Notes under the pieces: model-generated | What the model saw: only the letters and a program-made list of their open reading frames with translations | Told to the model about the DNA's origin: nothing | Database searches by the model: none | Program-made: the position numbers and the translations under genes | Part shown: positions 1 to 8,616 of the stretch, one piece after another | Layout of the letters: each line of letters starts with the position of its first letter | How positions within the stretch are numbered: the first letter of the stretch is position 1 | Assembly: GCA_011364975.1 (NCBI GenBank) | Contig: RDOE01000030.1 | Coordinates: forward strand, 1-37,705 | Reading direction: 5' to 3' | Source of the DNA: Promethearchaeota archaeon | GTDB lineage: Archaea > Asgardarchaeota > Lokiarchaeia > Sigyniarchaeales > SOKP01 | DNA length: 37,705 bases

Positions 1-38
1 TTTTTAAAAAAATTAATTTTAAAAAATAGTGGACTATC

Positions 39-3000
39 TTGATTCGGATAAAAAATATCGAAAATTTTAAAATTACCTTCTTAATACTATCTATACTTAC
101 ATCATCAAGTATTTTATTGAACTCATTTTTATTTTTTCCAGAAAATGGGATCGATATAGTTGATAACGGATATAATGATAGTGATTTTCAAACCACTGAT
201 ATTATAGCTCATCCAAAATCGAATTATTTTGGAGATGCTCCTTGGTGGAGTGATTCATTTGAGTATAGAAAGGTTATAAATATCACTAATCCTTACATGT
301 CATCTTTTAAGGATTTTGGAGTTAGTTTTTCTTTTAATTACTATGAACTAGTTGAGAATGGGAAATTACAAGGGGATTTAGACGATATTAGAATAATAGA
401 AAACGGTTGTTTGCGTAAATATTACGTAGTTAAAGATTATCCTTTATCAAATCAAGCTACTGTGTTTTTTGAGACAAATATTTCACAGAACACGGTAGAA
501 ACAGATACATATATGTATTTTGGTAATCCAACAGCAAGTAATTTAGAATCCATTGATCCCGAGGATAGCTTTGGATGGATTAAAAATGGTAATTTTGAAC
601 TGGATATTAGTTTAAGTGATAAATTTGTACCTTATGGTTGGTCTTTTTCCCATAATCCCGTAGACCAAATTATGGATCATGCAAATCCTAATCCTAATCC
701 TTATAACAGCTCTGATACAAGTATTCAATTCTTTGTTAATAAACTGATCAATAATCCTCAAGGAGCAGAGAGAGTAGCTCAAGGGACTTACACTTATAAA
801 TTTGGAGCTTTAAGTCCTACACTTCCAGATGGTGCAGTTAATGACTATGCAGGTACTTTTTTCTCATATCCATTTAAAGTACCTACTGTTGAAGGAGGTA
901 TTTCATTAACTTTTTATCGTAATATCAGAACATACCGTTTTGAAAGGCCTAAAAATATGGGAGATATTAACCAAGATGGATATTTCATTCGTATACTCAA
1001 TGGGTCGATTTCGCATTATGATATAAATCCAGATAATCATGATGATAATGCTATTAGTATTAGTTTTGAAAATTATGTTGAATCTTACGATGGATATGGA
1101 TATTATAATGTACCTGCGAAGAAATGGAGTGATCCTACAGTACTAATTGATTATCCAAACCATTTAACAACTAAAGATACCTTATCAGATACTGGAAATG
1201 ACGGAAATCTAACAGGGTATGTTGAATTTGATTTGTCAAACTATATGGGAAAGGATATTTTTTTTGAAATTGGAGTCTGGGGAGATGAATCAAATGTAGA
1301 TAGAAAAGAAAAATCAGCTTTTTTCCAATTAGACGATCTTAAATTTAACTACACTTTAACAGCAAGCCTAAATGAAATCCAAGCAAGGAAATCAAATATT
1401 ACTATCATTACGAGAGATGTGGATGGCCGAATAGTACCAAATACAAAAATATTTTTATTGAATGAAACTGCAAAAGGAACTCCAAACTATATTGTTAATA
1501 CAGGATATACTTCAGAATTAGATGGCTCAATAACCTTTAATAATGTTTTAAATGGTGAATATAATATTACCGCAAATTATACTTTAGGACCCCGGGAAAG
1601 ATTTGTAGGAAATAAACTAAAACAATTGAATGGTACGAATTATATAGTTGAATTATCAATAAATATATGGACAATAGATTTTGAAATTGTAGACTGGGAC
1701 AAAATTCCAATGAATTATGGTTACATTGAGATAAATGAAAGCTTTGGAGGACCTATGTTAAAGAATATGACGTTAAATAATGAAGGAAAAGCAACCTTTC
1801 GTTGGCTTAATCAATCAGAGTACTATTTCAAAGTATATTACAAAAATCGAGATTATAGAAATGGTACATTTTTATTAAGTGAATCATACATAACACGGCA
1901 AGAATATAATAATGAGCGTTTTAAAAATCAATCATTTGTTGTTTCAAATATAAATAAGGCTAATGCTGTTGAAGAACGTTACCTAGTTCAAGAAAGAATC
2001 TATACCAATGGTTCAAGAACCGAAATTGGAAACAAGATGCTTATCAAAGCAAATATTACTTTAGTAAACATGAATAGTAGACTTAAGAATATTTCTGTAT
2101 ATTATATCGATAAATATAATTCAACGGGCGTAGGAAATGAGAATCTAATATTTTTCAAAAATTACTATGGGTTTAATGAAGATAATGATTTCATTAAAAT
2201 AGATCTCCCATTATCAGATAATATTAAGTTAAAAAGTGAGAAATTTCAAGTTTATGGATTATACGTAGTAATAAATGGAGAAAACAGCAGTCAATGTGAT
2301 GGGATAGTTAGTTTTGATTTCTTAGAAACCTGTAATGTATATAATCAAACTAATCTTTCCAGATTAAGTATTCGAGTAATAAACAAAAATGAATTATCTC
2401 CTACTGGAAGCCCAGTCGATTCTATTGTAAAAGTTCATGACAATATGACAGGAGATTTAATCGTGAGCTTGCTCTCTGATGAAAATCGTAATGGTTATGC
2501 TTTCGGACAAATTAATGATATTCCATTTTGGTTTTTTAAAGATAGGGTATATAACTTTTCAATAGACATTGTAAACATCACTGATTCTTATTTTAATATT
2601 ACATTAATGACGCCTGAAAATCAGTGGAAACCAGTAGACAATACAGGACTACAATATTATAATTATTCATTCTACGGTAAAGCTGCGATAACATTTAACA
2701 TAATACTTGAGCAAACGATAAATATTACAAATTATGATACTGCTTTAGTTAATGCTTCTGGATCGTTGGAAGTCTTCTGGAGTGAGCAAATCACTTATTC
2801 GATTATATTTGAATATACACAAGATAATGGAAATTCTTGGTATGCAGTAACTAATCCAATGGCATATTGTAGTTTGTCTATTAAACAAGTAGGATCTGAA
2901 GTAAATCTAATTGAGGTAATCATGAGTAGAGGATTAGGAGATGGTAATTTTACTTCTACAATGAATTCTAGTTTTCTTTCTGCGGGTGTCTCTTCAAAAT

Positions 3001-4412
3001 ATTATATAGTGAAAATAACTGGTCTTTTTCCTGGCTATCCTGAACCAAATTCAATTAGCTTTATTTTAAGAATAAATTCAATTCCAACAGCAATATCTGT
3101 ACATGATTATAATACTAAGATAGAAAGAATTGATAAATCATTTACGACATATTTTAATGAACTTATTAATATCTCTATTAAGCTAAGTGTATTTGAAAGT
3201 GGTTCATCCCTATATGGAGCATTAGTTACCTACACATGGATTGGACTAGAACCAATAGAAATATTAGAGGATTATTTGAACAACGATTATTATACTTTTA
3301 CAATTAATAGTTCAAGAGCTTTAAGCACTGGGGTTAAAATCATAAGCATATCCACCTTACTTGAAAACTATTCCTCGCAAATTAATTTCTTAATATATCT
3401 TGATATTCTTGAAAGAAGAACAGAATTAAATGGAGAAGAAAATTTACTCTACCTAAATCCTAAAGTACTAGTGCAAGATGCTAAAAATTTCATTTTTACG
3501 TATAGAGATGTCAACTCACAAGAAATTATTGGTGATTTAACGGTTGCATCATACACCTGGCAAGAATTATATGAAAATGGAACGATTATTCCAGGACGTG
3601 ATGGAATAGGAAGTTTAACTCAAAATGCGAATAAATCGTACTCCTTAGATTTTAATACAGAATTTAAAAATATTGGTTTTTATTTCTTGTATATTACTTT
3701 ACAAAAAGAAAATTATGAGTCGAAATTCGCATTGATAAATTTAGAAATTATATTGAGAGATTTTACCGCAGAAGTAATTCTTGATGACTTACATAGGACT
3801 CAAATAAACTTAATTCATGGTACTGACTTAGAATTCGAGATTGTTATTAATGATTCGTCGAGAGGAAATATACCTTTACAAAACGCAATAGTGGTCTTAA
3901 AACTTGGAGATTATCAATATAACTTTAATGAAACTTCCCCAGGTGTTTATATGTATATTTTTGAAACTGAGAACATTGAAACTTTTTTCGCACCTCGTTT
4001 ATTAGCAGGGACGATTTTGATTCAAAAATCAAACTTTACTTCTCAGGAGACTAGAATTAATATAAGCATACAAATGGAAGAAATTTTCCCTGGAATGCCA
4101 ACATTTTATTTTATTTTGCTAATTTCAGCAATCATAGGCATTGCTGGGAGTTTAACCATATATAGAGTAGTTCAGCAAGCAAGAATACCAAAATTCATCA
4201 AAAAAGTAAGAAAAGTGAAAGCTGTTATTAAGTCCAACAAACCCATACGTGATTCTTTATTAACCAAAACAAAGGAGCAAATGATGATAAACCTTTATAA
4301 TGAAGATTGGAAATCACTTGAAATATCCTTAGAAAGTATTTTAGGCATTGAGGAAAAGAGGCCCAAGGAACTAATTAAAAAAGATAAAAAACCACCAGAG
4401 GAGGTAAAATGA
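39..4412 (+). CDS. Large membrane-anchored surface protein with DUF2341-like domain
   Basis: A 1457-residue protein starting at TTG. Residues about 11-33 form a hydrophobic signal or anchor segment. Residues about 67-170 resemble a DUF2341-type beta-sandwich: a W-x-YRK-type opening, a DDIRI core and a closing MYFGNPTAS. The middle is a long chain of beta-rich, Ig/carboxypeptidase-regulatory-like segments with many N-x-S/T sequons, as expected of a glycosylated archaeal surface protein. A second membrane helix lies near residues 1352-1373 and is followed by a basic tail of about 83 residues that should be cytoplasmic. Seen: topology and composition. Inferred: cell-surface or adhesion role. The downstream gene starts 4 bases after the stop, so the two are probably co-transcribed. 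The window begins 38 bases upstream, so the promoter cannot be judged. Exact function unknown. Confidence 0.8.
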   Translation: MIRIKNIENFKITFLILSILTSSSILLNSFLFFPENGIDIVDNGYNDSDFQTTDIIAHPKSNYFGDAPWWSDSFEYRKVINITNPYMSSFKDFGVSFSFNYYELVENGKLQGDLDDIRIIENGCLRKYYVVKDYPLSNQATVFFETNISQNTVETDTYMYFGNPTASNLESIDPEDSFGWIKNGNFELDISLSDKFVPYGWSFSHNPVDQIMDHANPNPNPYNSSDTSIQFFVNKLINNPQGAERVAQGTYTYKFGALSPTLPDGAVNDYAGTFFSYPFKVPTVEGGISLTFYRNIRTYRFERPKNMGDINQDGYFIRILNGSISHYDINPDNHDDNAISISFENYVESYDGYGYYNVPAKKWSDPTVLIDYPNHLTTKDTLSDTGNDGNLTGYVEFDLSNYMGKDIFFEIGVWGDESNVDRKEKSAFFQLDDLKFNYTLTASLNEIQARKSNITIITRDVDGRIVPNTKIFLLNETAKGTPNYIVNTGYTSELDGSITFNNVLNGEYNITANYTLGPRERFVGNKLKQLNGTNYIVELSINIWTIDFEIVDWDKIPMNYGYIEINESFGGPMLKNMTLNNEGKATFRWLNQSEYYFKVYYKNRDYRNGTFLLSESYITRQEYNNERFKNQSFVVSNINKANAVEERYLVQERIYTNGSRTEIGNKMLIKANITLVNMNSRLKNISVYYIDKYNSTGVGNENLIFFKNYYGFNEDNDFIKIDLPLSDNIKLKSEKFQVYGLYVVINGENSSQCDGIVSFDFLETCNVYNQTNLSRLSIRVINKNELSPTGSPVDSIVKVHDNMTGDLIVSLLSDENRNGYAFGQINDIPFWFFKDRVYNFSIDIVNITDSYFNITLMTPENQWKPVDNTGLQYYNYSFYGKAAITFNIILEQTINITNYDTALVNASGSLEVFWSEQITYSIIFEYTQDNGNSWYAVTNPMAYCSLSIKQVGSEVNLIEVIMSRGLGDGNFTSTMNSSFLSAGVSSKYYIVKITGLFPGYPEPNSISFILRINSIPTAISVHDYNTKIERIDKSFTTYFNELINISIKLSVFESGSSLYGALVTYTWIGLEPIEILEDYLNNDYYTFTINSSRALSTGVKIISISTLLENYSSQINFLIYLDILERRTELNGEENLLYLNPKVLVQDAKNFIFTYRDVNSQEIIGDLTVASYTWQELYENGTIIPGRDGIGSLTQNANKSYSLDFNTEFKNIGFYFLYITLQKENYESKFALINLEIILRDFTAEVILDDLHRTQINLIHGTDLEFEIVINDSSRGNIPLQNAIVVLKLGDYQYNFNETSPGVYMYIFETENIETFFAPRLLAGTILIQKSNFTSQETRINISIQMEEIFPGMPTFYFILLISAIIGIAGSLTIYRVVQQARIPKFIKKVRKVKAVIKSNKPIRDSLLTKTKEQMMINLYNEDWKSLEISLESILGIEEKRPKELIKKDKKPPEEVK

Positions 4413-4416
4413 AGCT

Positions 4417-5520
4417 ATGCCAATTGGATTAATTATCATGAAATGGGATCCTAAAATAAGCACCGAAATTGTTAAAAAATACCCTGAAGAAATAATTGTT
4501 ACAGATGAGACTTTAATGCAAATTTACGCCGCTCATGAATATACGTCTGAACCGGGCATGATTAGTTTATTAGTAGGACATTTGAATATTGCCTCCTATT
4601 ATACTGGTAGTGAAAAACCCTTATATATTATCTTATTATTGGGTTTAGATGAAGATCCTGATCTTTATGAAGGGGGATTAACGGATATTGCAAGATTAAT
4701 TCTTCAAAATTATGAGGAAAGAGCATATGTTGAAATGGTTCCTTTCTTATTTCAGAGATTATCAGCTTATCCCCATTTAAATAAAGAACAAACTTTAGCT
4801 ATCACATATCAAGACGAAATAAATAGATTAATTATAAATAGACTTAGAGAAGAAGGAGTAGTCTTAAAATCTGATTTGAAGATTTGGTTAAAAGATAAGT
4901 ACAGAAAGGTATTTATTGATCTCGACTCTACATTGATGGAATTAATTAAGAGAGAGATTATTAAAGAAAGCACTGTTAAAGGAATGCCTTCTGAATTAAT
5001 TTTCTTTATAAATGATATTTTTATGATTCGAAAACCTCCTACTAATCTATATATAAACCCAGTAGAGCGGGGACTTCCTGAAGATTTTGCAGAAGAATAT
5101 CATTCTATGATTAAACGGTTTTTCCAATCATATCGCCCAAATGAAGAGGATTACCTTAAACTTTTAGATCTTTTTACTGATCCACAAACCTACGAAATTT
5201 TAAAACTACTGAGGCTCGCAATAGTAACAAGAAATTCTTTAGAAAAACTTAAGAAAAAAGGAGTAGAAGATCTCGATAGCGGATTAAAGAAATTATGGAA
5301 TAATAACCTTGTTCATGTTTTTATGAATAATAATGGTGTTGAATTTTATGCATTAATTTCGGATTTTCAAATCTCGTTAGTTTATCCCAAATATATCTTA
5401 AATACAATCTTACATCAGTATGATGTCAAATCTAAATCGGAGGGGGTTTTAATTGAATATCTTAGAGTGCTGGAAGATGTATATTATCCACATAAACCAA
5501 AAAGAAAAACTAAGGCTTAA
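4417..5520 (+). CDS. Probable longin-like/winged-helix Asgard protein, function unknown
   Basis: A 367-residue soluble protein. The ATG is preceded by a strong GAGGAGGT ribosome-binding site inside the end of the upstream gene; an ATG overlapping that gene's stop runs into a stop after seven codons, which supports this start. The first 100 or so residues alternate strands and helices (GLIIMKWDP opening, then YIILLLGLDE) in a way that suggests a longin/roadblock-type fold. Residues about 130-260 look like helix-rich winged-helix modules (NRLREEGVV and LIKREIIKE). No catalytic motif was recognised. The tight coupling to a transmembrane surface protein suggests a cytoplasmic partner of its basic tail, which is inference. 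The protein resembles conserved Asgard proteins of unknown function, but that is memory, not a search. Confidence 0.72.
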   Translation: MPIGLIIMKWDPKISTEIVKKYPEEIIVTDETLMQIYAAHEYTSEPGMISLLVGHLNIASYYTGSEKPLYIILLLGLDEDPDLYEGGLTDIARLILQNYEERAYVEMVPFLFQRLSAYPHLNKEQTLAITYQDEINRLIINRLREEGVVLKSDLKIWLKDKYRKVFIDLDSTLMELIKREIIKESTVKGMPSELIFFINDIFMIRKPPTNLYINPVERGLPEDFAEEYHSMIKRFFQSYRPNEEDYLKLLDLFTDPQTYEILKLLRLAIVTRNSLEKLKKKGVEDLDSGLKKLWNNNLVHVFMNNNGVEFYALISDFQISLVYPKYILNTILHQYDVKSKSEGVLIEYLRVLEDVYYPHKPKRKTKA

Positions 5521-5524
5521 ATAA

Positions 5525-5541
5525 TTTTTTTTATATTTTTT
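5525..5541 (+). terminator. T-run terminator after the longin-like gene
   Basis: Two runs of T (8 and 6 bases) directly follow the stop of the plus-strand gene, as in intrinsic archaeal termination. The second run touches the stop of the convergent GTPase gene, so the two genes share a 19-base gap. Confidence 0.45.
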
Positions 5542-6577
5542 AATCTTTAATATATCTTCTTAATCTTTCGGCTTTTTCATTAAATTCTCTATAAAGTGCA
5601 TGATCACCTATATCCAAGCATATATGTGATATTTGTTCAAATAAGTTTACACTTTCTTCTATTTCCCCTTCCTCTAAGCTTTTTCTTGCCAGCTGGATTA
5701 ATCTATCTCTTTCAAAGATTGGTTTTAATAATGGAGAGGCTTCCATATTCATATCTAAAATTTCAGCAATGATTGTAATCATTTTTTCGCGATTATTAGG
5801 ATCAATAGCAATCATAGGATAGGTTCTTAAACCCATTATCGCTTCAATTTTTTCAAGGCTTAAAGCATCATGTAAATCTTGTTTATTACCAATTACAGCA
5901 GAATGTGCATTTGGACATTGATCTTTAATTAATTCCACAAAATATCTACTTTTTTCTACATTTTCTAAACGGGAGTCTGTAATTATAAGAACTGCATCAC
6001 TTCCATAAATAAAGTCATTCCATAAATAACTAAATTGCTCCTGTCCAGCAAAATCCCATAAATGAAAGTATAATTTTCCAATTTTAATTGTAGAGACTTT
6101 GCCGGTTATTGTCGGTATATGAACACTTGGAATTTCTTCAGCTCTTATAAGGTTAGTAATTGTGGTTTTTCCCACTCCAGAAAATCCAACCAATGAGATT
6201 TTTGTCTTTATATTTTTATGTATTGATTCTACTATGGGATTAAGTATCTCTAGTAAAGTTAAATCTAAATTATCAAGGCTATCACCAAAAGATTCAACAA
6301 ATTCTTTTTTTAATTTTTTCAATTCGAATTTTACTTGTTCTAAGTCATCATTTAAACCGATTATGAATATAAAAGTAACCCCTAAATCTTTATCAATAGT
6401 ATATAAGATTTGATATTTAAAGTAATAAGAAGTACCAAAATCATCAAAAAATCCATAAGATGCTTGAATTTTAATTTCTTCATAAATACTCTGAAAATTT
6501 TCAAATGTTAAGTTTCTTCCAAAATTCTTTTCGTAAATAATATTACCATCTTTAAGAATGTATACTTGTCTTAACAT
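5540..6577 (-). CDS. Longin domain-small GTPase fusion protein
   Basis: A 345-residue regulatory GTPase. Residues 1-115 form a probable longin domain (opening LRQVYILKDGNIIYEKNFG, then alternating strands and helices). Residues about 124-275 are a Ras/Arf-superfamily G domain: P-loop GFSGVGKT at 131-138, switch-I threonines near 156-158, WDFAGQE at 174-180 with the catalytic-type glutamine, and NKQD at 231-234. The usual SAK-type G5 motif is replaced by AIDP. Residues 285-345 add a helical, TPR-like tail. No lipid-modification cysteine is present at the C terminus. Longins and small GTPases normally meet as partners in eukaryotic membrane-traffic complexes; here they are one chain. A role in membrane or cytoskeletal organisation is inference. 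It is convergent with the preceding operon. Confidence 0.9.
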   Translation of the reverse strand: MLRQVYILKDGNIIYEKNFGRNLTFENFQSIYEEIKIQASYGFFDDFGTSYYFKYQILYTIDKDLGVTFIFIIGLNDDLEQVKFELKKLKKEFVESFGDSLDNLDLTLLEILNPIVESIHKNIKTKISLVGFSGVGKTTITNLIRAEEIPSVHIPTITGKVSTIKIGKLYFHLWDFAGQEQFSYLWNDFIYGSDAVLIITDSRLENVEKSRYFVELIKDQCPNAHSAVIGNKQDLHDALSLEKIEAIMGLRTYPMIAIDPNNREKMITIIAEILDMNMEASPLLKPIFERDRLIQLARKSLEEGEIEESVNLFEQISHICLDIGDHALYREFNEKAERLRRYIKD

Positions 6578-6869
6578 TATTGCGTAAAAGTATAAATTTA
6601 ATTTATTTTTAAAATATTCCCGTCAAATTAACACATTTGACAAAATTTGAAACAATATTTCTTGATTAACCAATCTTAATTTATATATTTAAATTTATAC
6701 AAATAGTAAATGAAGCAATTTTACACAGGTTTGCTCTTTCATGACTATTTAGTATGAAAATTTTTGCATATAAATCTATTATCTTGATTCAATGAATATG
6801 GGATTGGATTTTAATCTATTAAAGCTTGAAATTTATACATTTTGCAATAAAATTAACATCCTTCTGAAT
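6578..6869. other. AT-rich intergenic region, nothing recognised
   Basis: This 292-base gap separates two minus-strand genes. It has T/A-rich stretches that could hold the GTPase promoter, but no box sits at a convincing distance from its ATG. No open frame of useful length, RNA fold or repeat was recognised. Confidence 0.5.
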
Positions 6870-7646
6870 TCATAGATTTAATATTTTAGATAGATTATAT
6901 CTAATTTCTTGATAACTAACAGCGCTCTCGGAAATATCAATTATAGGTTTACCTTGAGCATCATAATTTCTAATTATTTCGTCTTCAGGTATTAAAGCGA
7001 AAAGCTCAAAATTCAATTCGTGAAGCTTAACTATGATCTTATTGGGATCTAATTTGAAGCGATTTATAATTATACCAATTTTTTTATAGTTAGTAAATTT
7101 TTTTGCACTTTCTCTAATAGAAATTGCGGTATTAATACTCCTCTGAGACTCATCTGAAACAATGATTACAATGTCAACAGATTGTATTACCATTCGGTTG
7201 ATCTGCTCTAAACCCGCCTCACAATCAATCAAAACAATCTCAAAGTCTTTGGAAATAGATTCAATCACTTTTTTCATTATCGCGTTCGAAGGACAAAAAC
7301 AACCTGGTTCTTCTGATTGACCAATCGAGAATAAACTATACTGCTTTGTTTCAACTAAAGCGTTATAAACCTGAAAATCAATAATTTCTGCTAAATCTTC
7401 TCCGTTTTTCTCTCCCGATTGAATATTTGCAATTAATTCAGATTTAATTGCTTCTAAACTTCTTGTTGGATTTAGTTTCAGCATCTTACTTAAATGTGGA
7501 TAGGTTGGATCCCCATCAATCAATAAAAGCTTATAATTATAATTAGTAGATAAAGCTTTGATGAGTAGTGTTGTTATGATTGTCTTTCCGGCTCCACCTT
7601 TTCCCACAACAGCAATTATCAAAGGTTTTTTTTTAATTTGAAGCAT
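6870..7646 (-). CDS. CooC/MinD-family nickel-maturation-type P-loop ATPase
   Basis: A 258-residue SIMIBI-class ATPase. The deviant Walker A GKGGAGKT is at 15-22, a DGDP motif at 44-47 and a Walker B-type DCEAGLE at 141-147. GCFCPSN at 115-121 matches the paired-cysteine CxC motif (Cys116, Cys118) by which CooC/AcsF proteins dimerise and bind metal during nickel insertion into CO dehydrogenase or acetyl-CoA synthase. MinD lacks this motif, so a metal-maturation role is preferred over cell division. The gene follows the acetyl-CoA-synthase-like gene by 18 bases on the same strand, which fits that role. No CO dehydrogenase gene lies in the window, so the client enzyme is unknown. Confidence 0.85.
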   Translation of the reverse strand: MLQIKKKPLIIAVVGKGGAGKTIITTLLIKALSTNYNYKLLLIDGDPTYPHLSKMLKLNPTRSLEAIKSELIANIQSGEKNGEDLAEIIDFQVYNALVETKQYSLFSIGQSEEPGCFCPSNAIMKKVIESISKDFEIVLIDCEAGLEQINRMVIQSVDIVIIVSDESQRSINTAISIRESAKKFTNYKKIGIIINRFKLDPNKIIVKLHELNFELFALIPEDEIIRNYDAQGKPIIDISESAVSYQEIRYNLSKILNL

Positions 7647-7664
7647 TTTTATCTTTTTTGAATT

Positions 7665-8432
7665 TTAATTTTCTAATTCTTCTCTCTCTATTAGTACTTT
7701 TTTGATATTATAACAGTCTTCTTGATAAGGACAAATTTCACAGCCCCAATCATACTCACAATCAATTCTTTTTTTCCATTCTTCAACTTTTTTTTTCCAT
7801 CTATTTTTAATTTGTGTGATTAATTCTAAAGATACCTCTATAAAATGATCTAAGGTGTCAGGATAAGAATTAATGAAAAATACTTCTATTGCTCTTATTA
7901 GTTTTCCAAATTTTTGTCGATATAAGTGCTGGATTGCATTTCCTAAAAATTCAAATGAGAAACCTTTTTTAATAATATCGGAACTAATTCTACACCAAAA
8001 TTTTCTAGGGATAGTTCTTATCAAGAATCCTTCTATGCTATTAGAGATGAAATTCAACTGTCTTAATTTCTCAATTTCTTTTTCAATACTTGTTCCAATT
8101 CCAATTAATAAAAAAAGACCAAAATCTAATGGAGAATCCTTGATTGAATTAATTTCATGGCCCAATAATGTAATGTTATTATCTTGTATCAAATTTAATT
8201 CTTGTAATGGAAAAATTAGTGAAAAAGATTTTTTATTTATGCCTCCTAATTCTAATCCAGTTTCTTCCTGTATAATTATTTCTTTATAATGATCTAGCGC
8301 TACTCCAATATCATAATTTGCAAGAAAGTTGGAAAAATTAGGATTCCCTTGATATATAATCAGATTTTTCCCGCGTTGAGATTCGTTGTTAAAAAAATGT
8401 CTAATTCTTTTTATCACTGGTTCATACTGCAT
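7665..8432 (-). CDS. Shortened acetyl-CoA synthase (CdhC/AcsB)-like protein
   Basis: A 255-residue protein. From about residue 58 it follows the pattern recalled for the middle domain of acetyl-CoA synthase / CODH beta subunit: GLELGG, a glycine-led VxGxDI-like segment (LLGHEI), a segment like the EGFMHLNQRxxxWxRxS motif (EGFLIRTIPRKFWCRIS, 134-150), KGFSFEFLG (156-164) and a strand matching the QVTFITDP region. It ends with Cys225, Cys231, Cys234 and Cys240, at the place where full enzymes begin the A-cluster cysteine set, and stops there. The domain carrying the remaining A-cluster ligands is missing, so catalysis is unlikely. Adjacency to a CooC-like ATPase suggests a scaffold, metal-delivery or regulatory paralog. 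The homology call is from motif memory and is moderate. Confidence 0.55.
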   Translation of the reverse strand: MQYEPVIKRIRHFFNNESQRGKNLIIYQGNPNFSNFLANYDIGVALDHYKEIIIQEETGLELGGINKKSFSLIFPLQELNLIQDNNITLLGHEINSIKDSPLDFGLFLLIGIGTSIEKEIEKLRQLNFISNSIEGFLIRTIPRKFWCRISSDIIKKGFSFEFLGNAIQHLYRQKFGKLIRAIEVFFINSYPDTLDHFIEVSLELITQIKNRWKKKVEEWKKRIDCEYDWGCEICPYQEDCYNIKKVLIEREELEN

Positions 8433-8465
8433 TAATTATTAATAACTCTTTTAACTTATTTAATT

Positions 8466-8474
8466 GCTTATATG
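8466..8474 (-). promoter_or_regulatory. TATA-like box for the ACS-like/CooC-like operon
   Basis: On the minus strand this reads CATATAAGC, centred about 38 bases before the ATG at 8432. A start site about 26 bases downstream would leave a leader of roughly 12 bases. The same nonamer occurs on the other strand before the divergent gene. Confidence 0.4.
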
Positions 8475-8573
8475 AACCTCTTTTTCATAAAAAACATTAT
8501 ATTTTTAAACATAAACAGCATTATTTAATCTAATTTGTGAATTAATCCAAATCCATTGATAAATATTAAAATA

Positions 8574-8582
8574 CATATAAGC
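8574..8582 (+). promoter_or_regulatory. TATA-like box for the dehydratase/reductase operon
   Basis: CATATAAGC lies about 39 bases before the ATG at 8617, at the spacing expected for an archaeal TATA box with a short leader. It is the same nonamer as the box for the divergent operon in this 184-base intergenic region. Confidence 0.4.
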
Positions 8583-8616
8583 TAAATTTAATGAAACAGC
8601 AAAAAGAGTTAAAAAA

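Noticed and set aside
6578..6869. TATA-like TAAATTTATA on the minus strand at 6591-6600
   Set aside because: Its centre is only about 18 bases before the GTPase start codon, too close for a normal archaeal promoter driving that ATG.
6870..7646. MinD cell-division ATPase
   Set aside because: The CxC motif at 116-118 and the ACS-like neighbour fit CooC/AcsF better; no membrane-targeting C-terminal helix typical of MinD was seen.
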